DNA of 18,919 nucleotides from Saccoglossus kowalevskii. Its lineage: Eukaryota > Hemichordata > Enteropneusta > Harrimaniidae. Positions 1-9,754 of the stretch are shown piece after piece (within the stretch, counting starts at the first letter, position 1; every line of letters starts with the position of its first letter). The stretch spans positions 304,146-323,064 of the forward strand of contig NW_003139322.1 in assembly GCF_000003605.2 (NCBI RefSeq), read 5' to 3'. Made by a program: the position numbers and the translations under genes. The notes beneath the pieces were generated by a model, which was not told the origin of the DNA, did not search any database, and saw only the letters and a program-made list of their open reading frames with translations.

Positions 1-375
1 ATGAAACTATGAAACATATGAACACAGGAATATGCATAACTGTGACATGAATTCATTTGAAGATGAAGAACATTTTCTATTGAATTGCCCAAAATATGAA
101 CACATGCAGGGAAAACTTCATCATAAAAAATTATGACAGTACTTTCATTAAAAATAACAATATACTGTTCACATATATACTCTCAAGCAAAGATACTGGC
201 ATAATTATAAAACTTGACAATTATATTTACACAACACAAAGCTTTATTTACTAGTTAAGTTCTTTTGTTTTTTTTTATAATATTTTTTACATATATCCAG
301 TTATTATTTTAAAACTCGCTGTACTTTTCTTATGAAAATCTTTTTACGCGGAGACAATAAAGTTATTATTATTAG
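1..375 (+). mobile_element. 3' end of a LINE (non-LTR retrotransposon), truncated by the window edge
   Basis: The open frame at 5-136 reads a LINE-type C-terminal motif: an acidic run, FEDEEHFLLNCPKYEHM, preceded by an R-x-x-H-N-C stretch, then a stop at 134-136. Acidic-HFLL-CP-Y segments of this kind follow the reverse transcriptase in many animal LINEs, where they form a degenerate zinc knuckle. About 220 bp of AT-rich 3' UTR follow. It ends in AATAAA (356-361) running into a GTTATTATTATTA tail (362-374), the short microsatellite tail common on CR1/L2-like elements. The body of the element lies upstream, outside the window. The clade is not resolved, and it is a different copy from the LINE at 16932-18075. 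Confidence 0.65.
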
Positions 376-2175
376 TAAGAAACGAGTTCTTGAAATGTTT
401 CGTAATATTAAAATGTGCGACAGCCTGAATGTGTTTCTGTCATCAGTCATACGCGACAATGATTGGCGAATAATTAGTCAGTCGCCGATGTAGCTGTCGC
501 TGCTACAACTAAAATGTTGCAATATTGGAGTTCAATGCTACGATCAGGAAAATACAAACCAGCCGGTGCATGCTACGATCGACCGCCTTTATTATAGATT
601 TCACACGTTATTCAGAGCTCACACCAATACCTTCTCAACTTGAATCCTATGCAGCCCTCAAAACAGTACAGAAAGTCGCCAAGAGCAAAGTTTAGCTCGA
701 TACATTGCGCTCAAAGAACGAGGTCAACAAGCAACTTCTCGGAGAATAAGATTAAAAGACCGTTGACCCGGTTGGCCGTAGATGGCGCAGCTCATTAACA
801 TTAACCAATCACGATCGATTCCCGAGCCGCTGCAGATCAACAGAAATTTGACCCATCTCATTAATGTCGTTAGAATGGGGATCACGAGTGACAGGTAGTA
901 ATTTTTAATCATGAGAGTTGTGTCTTAAGTCTTTAAAGTACATTCATGCCCATATGGTCAATCACGTTACACAAACGCCTGATCTGATTGAATAGAATTT
1001 CCAAAAACCGTTTAGAATCAAGACCAATATAACACCTTCACTGGCCATAACTGGCCAAGCCACAGGTAATGCAGCGATAGATATCTACGCGCAATACGTG
1101 CCCACATTATGTGAGCGATATGTAACCCAATTCAAACAAAGATTTCTACCAAAAATGTATCAGATGGTTTCTAAAAAAGTAAATATCATGCTATAAACAC
1201 CGATAAACCACAGTTACATATGTATTTATCACTGTCTCAACGTACATTTACTCAATCAACACTGTTACGTATCTACCATTTATTGTATATCTACGACACT
1301 TTCAAGTTCTGAAATATCGATCACAAGACACCTCTCCACTTGGTACATATCAATGTATAATTCTTTCACTTATTTGGCCATGTTTTGTAATGTATTGTAT
1401 GTGTACTTTGGCTACAGTTTTATTGTGTTCATGAGCTTTTTATTTTTCCATTGCGATTTTTACGGTTATTTCCATTTTGCAACATGGAAAATGAGAACCA
1501 TTTTAATATAAATATGAAACTCCTCCATATATCAATCATTATCATCGATTTATGTCCAAGTTTTAACAGAACATGACATTTTCCGCAGGCTGTTAGGGGT
1601 ACAAGGTACTTATTTTCACGGTAACGTTCTATTTGTTGCTTGACCTGAAATTTAGGTTTTTAATTTGTTCATAACGTTCACACTGATTCCAATATACACA
1701 CGTAACACAATGTCCCATTATACAACCCGTTTTATTCTGAACCAAAACAAGTACAATGCAGTAAGGTGAGAAGCTTTTGTTGGTATCATTTCAAGAACCA
1801 ACACATTAGAATATGTAGTAATCGTGACCAATTAAAATAAGTTAAAACTAAATTCTTTTATTCGAAGACATAATGTGTAAACTTAATCTTATAAGTAGAC
1901 CGTTATCATATAATCCATAAAGCACCATAGTAGCATAATTACACAGTCATGTATCACCAATGGCACCTTTATATTAGGGACAGCTGAAATGTAAGGCAAA
2001 CATGTAAGTTGTAGAGTACTCACTGTCAAATATACTGATTTTGTAATAGTGGATGAAAATTCTTTATTTTGTGGCTACTACTAAACGGACACAAATGACA
2101 AATAATTATGATAATTATATATACCTGCATTATAATAACCGTAAATAGGATTTCGATACATAAATGAACATGTAT
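376..2175. other. Non-coding stretch, no gene recognised
   Basis: About 1.8 kb of AT-rich sequence with no convincing exon on either strand. An 11-bp direct repeat (ATGCTACGATC) occurs near 534-545 and 568-579. If the VWD gene continues past its apparent stop, further 3' exons would have to lie here or further left. One candidate acceptor on the minus strand near 1590 was examined but is weak. Confidence 0.5.
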
Positions 2176-4605
2176 TCACCTGTCAGGAATTAACCAACTA
2201 TTTCCAAACTCCTCGGAGTGAAACGTTCGTCGTCCATTCGGAAGAGTGAAGTCATTGTGTGGATTACCATCATCATTTCCAAGCAATCCACACACTTTAC
2301 CACGCAGGTTAATGTCATTGAATCCAATGTTTAGACCATGAATCCGTCTCTCCCATGTCAAAGATAAAGCAGGCTTCTTCAGATATATGTTGATTCCATT
2401 TTGTTCTACGTCGACGTAGCCTTCACCATTGCCAATCTCTGCCGATGGTGGCGTTACGAGCTTTCCTTGGATCTGTATAAATTAAACAACGCATTGGTGT
2501 GAATGCATGGACTTTAGTATTATTCACGTCCAATTCCTATGATATATATAAACAACACATTTTAAAAACCATTGTCATGAATTTATATATATATATATAT
2601 AAATATATATGTATGAAAACAGTTTCAAAAATATAAAAATTAGACTGGATTCAATATGTAACTACATGAAGCCTACCAACACTGTATCGTCTTCATTGAT
2701 TCGAATCAGTTGTCTTCCATTTGAAGTCACATTGAACGCAACCATGAATGTCACTGGTTTGTATGGGTAGCTACGGTTTCTTGCACGGAAATCGGCAGTT
2801 ATTTCAAACGATGGGTGGATACCACTATCACAGCTCTTAGTCAATGTATATGAACAGTTTCCATTGAAGTTATACTTAAGTCCGTCAAATGTGGTTACGT
2901 GAGGGTCTTTTGTGACTGAACCACCTGTATCAATGTAAAATGTGGGAGTTAGTATTTGTCAAATGTAATTGTATAGTCCCGCCTACTCTCATTTTATTAA
3001 CAGACAATGAATAATAAAATCAGAAAGCAATACCAATCCCTTCAATATGAGTTTTACTTACAGTCAAGTGGCACGCTACCACTAGAGCCATGATTATCGT
3101 TATATAGAACGATATATTCACTTTTAGGATCTGGTCGGAAAGAGGAAGTTACTTCAACTTCTGTCTCACCATCAGCTACGTTAACAGGTCCTTTCCACAC
3201 GATATCCCCAGTGTTAAATTTTTCGACAGTTAGCACCAACTCGGTGGATCTGTAATACGATGACCGTTTTGTACCAACTTCGATTTCTATTACACATATA
3301 CCGAATATGCGAATCTTGATTTTGAAACCGCCTGCATTAAAAAATATGTTGTGTGACCAATAAACATTTGGAATGGTCTTAGATAATATTATTGTGCACA
3401 TAATTTCAATGATGTAGTGAGCTTTTAATACTCAAAACTATATATTAATCTGGCTCCTGAAAAACAAGTAAAACAATATTTTAAAGAAACTCAGTGTGAT
3501 ACCGGTAGGTCAAGTATTCATTTTTTTAAATTACAAACAATTACATTTAAATTAGTACCACCACATCAGATGTCGCAATCATAAAAACCATGTATAATTC
3601 AAAACCGGAATTGCATCAAGCGAAACGTGGCTTCATATTTGTTATTGTCATTGGAAAACTAGACTTTTTTATTCTTTTCGTCGTTCAATTTTGAAGGCTG
3701 GCGAGATTGTGTCGGAGTTTGGGTAGAAACGGTTCGCGCAATGTATTCAACGATGGTAGCATTACGCTTTTTTTTTGTTACCCACACTTTTTTTTATGAA
3801 GTTGCATTCTACCTGAAGTACAGCACCTCGTAATGCCGCAATGATCGTATCATTTCTGCTTGAAAGTTATTTCCCATTTTTTTCAAACAAAATTATATTA
3901 GCATTCATAACCATTCTTAAGCCATATTTCCAAAATCCATAACCACAATTTTGTAATAAACAATCTCACACTAGATCTTAGCTCAAAGTGCAATGACCAT
4001 ACCGACAAGTTCAGGAAAGCTGTGTAGTACATTAGATGGCAAGGCACATGAACAATAACGATCCATTAATAGCAGGGTTGACTTCGATAACAAGAAGTAA
4101 CTGCAATGCTATCGAATCGATGCAACTTATAAACAAATAAAAGTAATGGTCATCTGATTATTAGATAAATATTTAGGGTCATCAATATTACGAATTCTTA
4201 TATTTATATACATCGAATGCTTGGTCGGACGTGGAGTTGACACGAGGTTACTCTGGTTTACAGATAGCGAAAAACTACTACTGTATCAATATATAGTAGT
4301 AAGTGAACGGTCGAACGGTCCTCGGCATACATTATTTTCATAAGAGGGCACTTACGTCTCGCGAGTTCGTGAGTTTCACCTCCAGTTTTCTCTATATCCC
4401 TGTCTATTACTGGCGATGCCTGTTGTTTGAAACAAATACATTTTATGAAAATGAAGAGATAATGTTTTGAAAATACCACAACGTAACTTTGATCATATTT
4501 GGACATTTGCGAGAAATTATATACATATGTACTAACCTGTACTGCAGTGGACGTAGCAGCTATTACAGCTATTAACGCAAAGGAAAGAAGAATCAGACGA
4601 TGCAT
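2176..4605 (-). CDS. Secreted protein with one von Willebrand factor D domain; five exons
   Basis: Minus-strand exons are 4605-4537, 4419-4356, 3331-3062, 2924-2677 and 2472-2176. All introns are GT-AG, phases agree at every junction, and the product is 315 aa. Residues 1-20 form a signal peptide (MHRLILLSFALIAVIAA). Residues 45-134 are a beta-rich segment I do not recognise. From Cys135 to the end is a VWD domain: KDPHVTTFDG (about 140-149), GNCSYTL, then VCGLLGNDDGNPHNDF (about 277-292), which fits the calcium-binding VWD signature, and FGNSWLIP near the end. VWD domains occur in extracellular mucin-like, vitellogenin-like and matrix proteins, so an extracellular role is likely; the substrate is unknown. 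The ATG at 4605 fits the signal peptide and the TATA box about 80 bp upstream. The 3' end is uncertain: the stop overlaps a good donor (CAG|GTGAAT, last exon base 2180), and the domain's usual C-terminal Cys is missing, so a further exon is possible. Confidence 0.85.
2583..2610. repeat. AT microsatellite in intron 4
   Basis: Nearly pure (TA)n of about 28 bp with one AAA interruption, between exons 4 and 5 of the VWD gene. Confidence 0.9.
3985..4166 (+). repeat. Repeat copy A, left part (inside intron 2)
   Basis: This aligns with 6165-6318 of copy B over shared blocks such as GAAAGCTGTGTAGT, ATTAATA-CAGGGTTGACTT and AAGTAATGGTCATCTGATTAT, and with about 8210-8296 of copy C. The alignment stops at TTAGAT (4161-4166). 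It resumes only at about 4717, on the far side of the VWD promoter and first two exons. Divergence and small gaps suggest an old copy. The family is not recognised and no coding capacity is seen. Confidence 0.7.
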
Positions 4606-4683
4606 GACTTCAGATACGGAAGATATTCTCAGATATAATAGGCTGCACCAGTCACAGTTGTCAGTGATCTAAAAGAGTCTCTG

Positions 4684-4690
4684 TTATATA
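4684..4690 (-). promoter_or_regulatory. TATA box of the VWD gene
   Basis: TATATAA on the minus strand lies about 80 bp upstream of the signal-peptide ATG at 4605. A start site about 30 bp downstream would give a 5' UTR of roughly 50 nt. It is the only good TATA match in the immediate upstream region. The sequence beyond 4717 is repeat copy A. Confidence 0.55.
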
Positions 4691-4716
4691 CCCTCTTAGA
4701 TGCATACATTAAAAGT

Positions 4717-4805
4717 TCTACATTTACGTCACGATGATGAATCATCAGTTTGATGACGGAAATGCTGATTGTGCAACTCCAACGAAGCGAGCTCACCTAA
4801 CTCTT
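4717..4805 (+). repeat. Repeat copy A, right part (upstream of the VWD promoter)
   Basis: The stretch with TTTACGTCACGATGATGAAT and CATCAGTTTGATGACGG matches 6328-6380 of copy B, where the equivalent blocks follow the left-part homology after only about 10 bp. The match fades through GAAGCGAGCTCACCTAACTC, which resembles GAAGCAGTGAGCTTACTC near 6410-6428. A further TTAGAT lies at 4696-4701, close to this boundary. Confidence 0.6.
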
Positions 4806-5144
4806 GGTGATGTGATATGGCTATCCGTGATGCTTTGCGTGCTGGATAACAATTAACGCTAAACTGACTGGTCTAAACTACATTTAGTGTTGTGAATAAT
4901 TTCTTTAACATTATCATTTATATAAGAAAATACCGACATATATGATATGTTATCAAGTCAAAAAAGACTATATACAAGCATGAAAATATAAACACTGTGG
5001 ATAGCATATGAAAAGTAGTAAGTTAGTGGTACAAACACTGAGTATTTCACATTCACATCTGATTCATTACATCTATTGTTGAATGTATTACTAATTTTCC
5101 TGTACTTGTTAGGGCTTGTGTGACAATAAAAATGTATACATTTT
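4806..5144. other. Non-coding spacer
   Basis: AT-rich sequence between repeat copies A and B. No exon, RNA gene or clear repeat was recognised. Confidence 0.5.
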
Positions 5145-6420
5145 ATTACTCAATAAAAACCATTTTTCAGTAAATAGTAATAAATGCCACGCCAGCTAAC
5201 GATGATGTGTCGGTTGCAGCGCGTCGTGGGACAACCAGTTGTGTATTTGGTACACAGCTGTTATCATTTCAACCACAGGTGTTATTTCCGTGTTTCGTGT
5301 GAATTGCTGAAACCACATGGAAAGGATGTTTCATTTCGGCTGAGTTATGTAAAGTGCGTTGTGTGTTCAGGGTGACAAAAACAACTATTTTTCAGCAAAT
5401 ATAATGAAATATAAGTGTCTTCTATCAGAGTGATATTGGAATAACTTTACTATCACGGGAAATGCAAATTTAGGCCCATTTTTAAATCAAACATGAAAGT
5501 TTTGCATTTGAAAGGTAATGTGATGACATTTTTGGTTATCATTTAAACGTACACTTTACTGTGCAGTTTAAAAAATGTTTCAGGGCTTGGGGGGAAAAGG
5601 TAAGAATAAATAAGATTTAAAACCACATGGTCTTAAAAAGGCCCTATACATGTTTTTTTAAAATAGCCCTATTTCCAAAATGCCGTTACACACATGTCAC
5701 CTCACGTTTTTACTGAGTGCCCCATAGGGGACAATTAGGAGTTTGTTAGTTGCGTCTGCCACTGACGTCAAACATCGAACACTTGATTTTCTGTTTAAAT
5801 TGTTTCAAGATTGTTCAATTGTATTTGATGGAGATAAATCAAACTATAACCATCCTTGGCCAAATGGTTGGTCATACCCACAATCCAAGCAGTTGCCCCG
5901 TCGCTATGTTGACGGTAAGACACTCGCTGCTCGAGTACAAAATGTATGAACGTAAACACGCTGAAAAAGCGACAGATAGCTATTAAACGCCACTTTCTGA
6001 AATCCCGACTGGTGACAACGATGGGTTATCCGTGTATAACAGACACTACGTGTCATCGGCCATTATATTGCTATTGGTATCACGAGGGTCATCTACAGTG
6101 ACGTTGATACAAGAGATGAATATTGGTGTGTGTAAAGCAAAACATTCACTGGCACTTCCCTCAGAGTTGTGATGGCACTGACTTCAAGTTTGGGAAAGCT
6201 GTGTAGTGCATTAGACATTAGATGTCACGTGAATAATAATCAACTATTAATAACAGGGTTGACTTTGAAAAGCATAAGTTATAAAACAAGTACAAGTAAT
6301 GGTCATCTGATTATGAGATTCAAATTTACATTGCCGTCACAATGACGAATCATCAATTTGAAGATGGCGGAATCAGAATGATTTTTAAAAACTACTTATT
6401 TTACAACTCTAGAAGCAGTG
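5145..6420 (+). repeat. Repeat copy B, the most complete unit (about 1.2-1.3 kb)
   Basis: It starts with TTACTCAATAAAAACC and CCACGCCAGCTAA, both repeated in copy C from about 6423, and runs through shared blocks such as TTTGGTACACAGCTGTTATC, GGTAATGTGATGACATTTTT and TGATGGAGATAAATCAA. Its last 250 bp are shared with copy A. It has no long reading frame and no terminal repeats I can define, so it could be a non-autonomous mobile element or a tandem segmental duplication. A CRE palindrome (TGACGTCA, 5763-5770) is present here and lost by mutation in copy C. Confidence 0.7.
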
Positions 6421-6570
6421 AGCTTACTCAATGGGAACCATTTTACAGTATATAATAATATATTCCACGCCAGCTAAAAGATGTGTCAGTTGCTGCGCGT
6501 CGTGGGACAATCAGTTGTTTATTTGGTACACAGCTGTTATCATTTCAACCACAGGTGTTATTTCCGTGTG
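6421..6570 (+). repeat. Repeat copy C, 5' part
   Basis: It matches copy B from about 5147 to 5293 (CCACGCCAGCTAA, GCGCGTCGTGGGACAA, TTTGGTACACAGCTGTTATC, GGTGTTATTTCCGTG). Homology stops at TTTCCGTG (about 6568) and resumes near 7365 after about 795 bp of inserted material. Confidence 0.7.
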
Positions 6571-6744
6571 CTAACATCTTATGCTACACAATCATCTGTT
6601 TTGAAAAAAAGTTTTCTGTTTTGTTTCATTCGTTGGCAAACAATATTCCTTTAAATAATTACAGTATTGCTAAGACCAATACTGTATTTCGCAAATAATA
6701 TTTCTGGAACACTCGCCGTTAAGCCTATTCGACAATGCAACTTT

Positions 6745-6958
6745 AATCGAGCAGCATATTCTCATCGTCAACATGGCGACTGGGCAACGGCTTGAATTGT
6801 GGTTATGACCAACCATTTGGTCTAGGGTGGTTATAGGTTGATTTATCTCCACGAAATATCATTGAAAAATCTTGAAACAATTTTAACAGAAAATCAAGGG
6901 ATATATGTTAGACGGCAGTGGTGGGCGCAACTGACAAACTCTTAATTGTCCCCCACAT
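6745..6958 (-). repeat. Repeat fragment D, inverted
   Basis: The reverse complement matches copy B about 5715-5935 and copy C about 7770-7985 (GATTTTCTGTTAAAATTG, GGAGATAAATCAACCTATAA, AGACCAAATGGTTGGTCATA, CATGTTGACGATGAGA). Homology breaks at GCTGCTCGA near 6745. It lies in the material that interrupts copy C and abuts the left end of the inverted-repeat element at 6961. The stretch 6570-6745 beside it was not identified; it holds a 9-bp stem (ACAGTATTG/CAATACTGT) near 6662-6686. Confidence 0.75.
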
Positions 6959-6960
6959 GA

Positions 6961-7357
6961 CCATCCATATTTGGACCGAGTGTCCATCGATTAAATGTCC
7001 ATCGTTCTGTGCGTTTTGAATTGCGTTCGCAAAACAAACATTAGAACATACATTTTGGGCTAAAATGCTATGAAACAGTCTGATGTATAGCATCTCATTG
7101 CGGCAATATGAGATGCTATACATCAGACTGCAGATGAATTTCCTTAGTTTTTCAAACCGCACGAAGAACCAAATAAAAATGCCAACGAGAACTACAGAAA
7201 TAAAACTCAATAAATCAATAAATACATGATGCTTATGATTGTCGTGTCTGTTTTGATGGTGATACATTTTGTTGCTGAAAATGTAAATAAATTTGTTGTA
7301 TTGTTTCAAAACGTGAATTACGGTATTTAGTCTGGACACTCGGCCCAAAGATGGATG
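6961..7357. mobile_element. Small terminal-inverted-repeat element (MITE-like), about 397 bp
   Basis: The left end (6961-7020) and the right end (7305-7357, reverse complemented) share CATCCAT-TTTGG-CCGAGTGTCCA with two mismatches. A gapped extension continues through (A)TTAAAT or CTAAAT to CGTTTTGAA, giving inverted repeats of about 55-60 bp. The outer CA(C/T)ATG is also mirrored, so the true tips may lie a few bases further out. No target-site duplication is evident. The interior has no transposase frame, so it would depend on another element for movement. The superfamily is not assigned. Confidence 0.7.
7076..7130. repeat. Perfect 23-bp hairpin inside the MITE-like element
   Basis: The arms 7076-7098 (starting CAGTCTGATG) and 7108-7130 are exact reverse complements, separated by a 9-nt loop (TGCGGCAAT). 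Neighbouring repeat sequence here is diverged, so a mismatch-free stem stands out. It could be a recent small inversion-duplication, a replication-derived quasi-palindrome, or a transcribed hairpin. Confidence 0.9.
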
Positions 7358-7364
7358 AGCATAT

Positions 7365-8296
7365 GCATTACTGCGGAAACTATATGAAAAGGGTGTTTCA
7401 TTCCGGTTAAATTTTGTTACTTATTTAGGGTTACAAAAGCAACCATTTTAAGAAAATGTGTTTACAAATATAATGAAAAATCAGTGTATTTTATCAGACT
7501 GATATTGCCATGGCTTTACTACAATAGGAATGCTAATTTAAGCCCATCTGTGAACATGAAAGCATTTGAAAGGTAATGTGATGACATTTTTTGGTTAATT
7601 TAAATGTACACTTTACGGTGCAGTTTAAAAAGTGTTTCTGGTCTTAGGAAAGGGTAAAGGTAAATAAGATTTACAACCACATGTTTTTTAAGAAGGGTGT
7701 GATAACCACGTGCCTAGCCCTATTTCCAAAATCCCGTATGACACATGACACCTCACGTTTTGACTGATTGCCCCATGAGGGACAATTTGGATTTTTGCGT
7801 CCACCACTGACTACAAACATCGAACACTTGATTTTCTGTTCAAATTGTTTCAAGGTTTTTCAATGGTATTTGATGGAGATAAATCAACCTATAACCATCC
7901 TAGACCAAATGGTAGGTCATAACCGTAGTCCACGCCGTTGCCTTGCCGCTATGTTGACGATGAGACATTCGCTGCTCAAACCCATGAACGTAAACACGCT
8001 GCAAAAGAGGAAGCGACAGATAGTTATCAAACGCCACTTTCTGAAGTCCCGCTTGGTGACAACTGTGGGTTATCCGTGTATAACAGACACGACGCAACAT
8101 CAACCATTACATTGTCATTGGTGTGACGAGGAGCATCTACAGTGACGTTGATGTTTGTACAAGAGATGAATATTGGTGTGTGTAAATAAAATATTTCACA
8201 CTTCGCTCAGAGTTGTGATGGCAATGACTTCAAGTTTGGGAAAGCTGTGTAGTGCATTGGACATCATATGTCAGGTGAATAATAATCAACCATTAA
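7365..8296 (+). repeat. Repeat copy C, 3' part
   Basis: It resumes homology to copy B from about 5304 (ATTACTGCGGAAAC versus ATTGCTGAAACC) and runs colinearly through GGTAATGTGATGACATTTTT, GTTTAAAAAGTGTTTC, GCCCCATGAGGGACAATT and GGGAAAGCTGTGTAGTGCAT, ending at AATAATCAACCATTAAT. Copy C therefore stops before the block that carries the A/B junction near 6320. The short reading frames across it are not conserved with copy B and were not annotated. Confidence 0.75.
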
Positions 8297-9240
8297 TTAC
8301 CATTAGTAATTAACATAGCACCATTAATGACTTTTAATGGTTCATCTAAACCAAGGGGCCACAAAATATTCCAAAATACCGTGTTATCAATATCGTTCAT
8401 CATGCAGCTATTTTTATTTAGCTCCCTAACTACACAAACCACGCCGAGAGAAATTGGTTGCTGTATACCATAACGCAGGATTTGGGTCACAATAAATATA
8501 AATATTCATTTATGTTTGCTTGAGCCAAGGTAAATTGGCAAAATCTTTACTTATTTGTTGTTATATATGAAATACCTATTGTAGTTAAGGATGAGACCCA
8601 GGTTCATAGTATATTATTGAATATCTTTTTTTCCTATTTTCAAATGTTGCAAGGTTGTCTTTAAAACAAAATAGTTAATTAGTACTTAGAGAAGTGCTGA
8701 ATGTTAATAATAATGCGACGATAAACAGATACGCGCGTCATTGTTTTTTTTTTGCGGGCTTAACGACGAGACTAATTAACATAGATTGAATGAGGATTAT
8801 GCAAATCACTGCCTCCTTGTCGTTGATAGATCTGCGCATGCTCCACTCAGTCATAACATCAACAATATGGCTGCCGTCGGTTTATATCGTAACAAGTTTC
8901 TCATAAAATCAGAAAACCTGTTTCGCCAAAAAAAAAAAAGAAATCGCATGAATGGAGAGGTACATTTCGACCTAAAATTATCTGATGCTGGTTCATATCA
9001 CGACCAAGATGCTCCGAGTCTGATCACGATGACGCTCTGGACCACAGTCCTTATGTGTTCGGACTCGGAAAACTAATAATACTAATTGTCTGAGGTTTGG
9101 ACGAAGCAACAATGTCGTCCAAAAACATTAATATTACATGAATCGAATCTTTGTTGAGTACAAATAATTTTGTGTAATATATTCGTAGTTCAGATATCTC
9201 ACGCGGTCGGTGCTGTGCCACCAATTGTTTGTACTTTCAA
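8297..9240. other. Non-coding stretch with small palindromes
   Basis: Next to the end of copy C are two short inverted repeats: TTAATTAC/GTAATTAA and ACCATTAA/TTAATGGT (about 8291-8343). A 12-nt poly-A run lies near 8928-8939. No gene is firmly supported. A possible first exon is listed separately. Confidence 0.5.
8833..9076 (+). promoter_or_regulatory. NRF1/YY1-like motif pair at an ATG; possible but unproven first exon
   Basis: TGCGCATGC (8833-8841), close to the NRF1 palindrome, lies 26 bp before CAACAATATGGCTGCC, which resembles the YY1 motif that overlaps start codons of many animal housekeeping genes. The ATG at 8867 opens a 69-codon frame ending at 9076. The protein matches nothing I know and is lysine-rich after a poly-A run, so it may be chance. 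No clear splice donor or second exon was found. Confidence 0.2.
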
Positions 9241-9242
9241 CG

Positions 9243-9276
9243 GACGCGACCAATCAGACGCGACCAATCAGACGCG
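9243..9276 (+). promoter_or_regulatory. Tandem CCAAT-box units
   Basis: The 14-bp unit GACGCGACCAATCA is repeated twice, followed by a partial third (GACGCGG). Each full copy carries the NF-Y core CCAATCA(G), with cores at 9250 and 9264. NF-Y sites are typical of animal core promoters, but no downstream gene was identified. It could also be a remnant of a repeat. Confidence 0.4.
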
Positions 9277-9423
9277 GCAGGACAGATGACTGGATAGAAC
9301 TTCAGGGTCGAGCTCTGTTAGGATTTATTTTATCACGCTAACATGGCTTATGACCTAATCCCACGTATTCATTATACTTTGCGTTTATTTTTGTGATAAT
9401 ATTAAATTGTTGTCCTCTCACGA

Positions 9424-9447
9424 TGACTCAGTAAACAAGTGACGTCA
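9424..9447 (+). promoter_or_regulatory. Adjacent AP-1 and CRE consensus sites
   Basis: TGACTCA (9424-9430, AP-1 consensus) lies 9 bp before TGACGTCA (9440-9447, the full CRE palindrome). Both are bZIP-factor sites. Activity is inferred from the motifs only. Confidence 0.35.
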
Positions 9448-9754
9448 TTTTACCGGGTGGTTTCCGAAACTTCTTTGCATTTTCCCCAAAAATATCGCCA
9501 CAGTATGATTATTTTCGTCGATTGGGATGTCAAAGATACGAGTATTATCAAAGCGAATTACCATGAAAAAAATTATCGTTTCAAACAGGTTTCCAGACAA
9601 GTAGAAAGACAAGAAATTACTGTTATGCAAATGTGCCGTTTTCACGCCGGATCAATCAATCAAACAGTTGAATTTTTTCACAGAAGATTCTCATCTAGTA
9701 TATCTGTACAGTAGTTATAGTCCACACTATGGGGACGATATGGGAGGGCGCTGT

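Noticed and set aside
724-912. 62-codon minus-strand frame near a CCAAT motif
   Set aside because: No recognisable domain, no splice support, and composition like the surrounding non-coding DNA.
1480-1600. Possible extra 3' exon of the VWD gene after a CTAACAG acceptor on the minus strand
   Set aside because: Weak pyrimidine tract, and the frame lacks the Cys pattern expected after a VWD domain.
6908-7348. 146-codon minus-strand frame with hydrophobic stretches
   Set aside because: It spans both inverted ends and the hairpin of the MITE-like element, so the apparent membrane segments come from AT-rich repeat sequence.
7768-8145. 125-codon plus-strand frame in repeat copy C
   Set aside because: The equivalent stretch in copy B is not open in the same way, so it is not conserved as protein.
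8293-8490. 65-codon minus-strand frame after repeat copy C
   Set aside because: No recognisable motif, and it overlaps small palindromes.
9439-9714. 91-codon plus-strand frame beginning at the CRE site
   Set aside because: It starts with GTG rather than ATG, has no recognisable domain, and an overlapping antisense frame is equally open.
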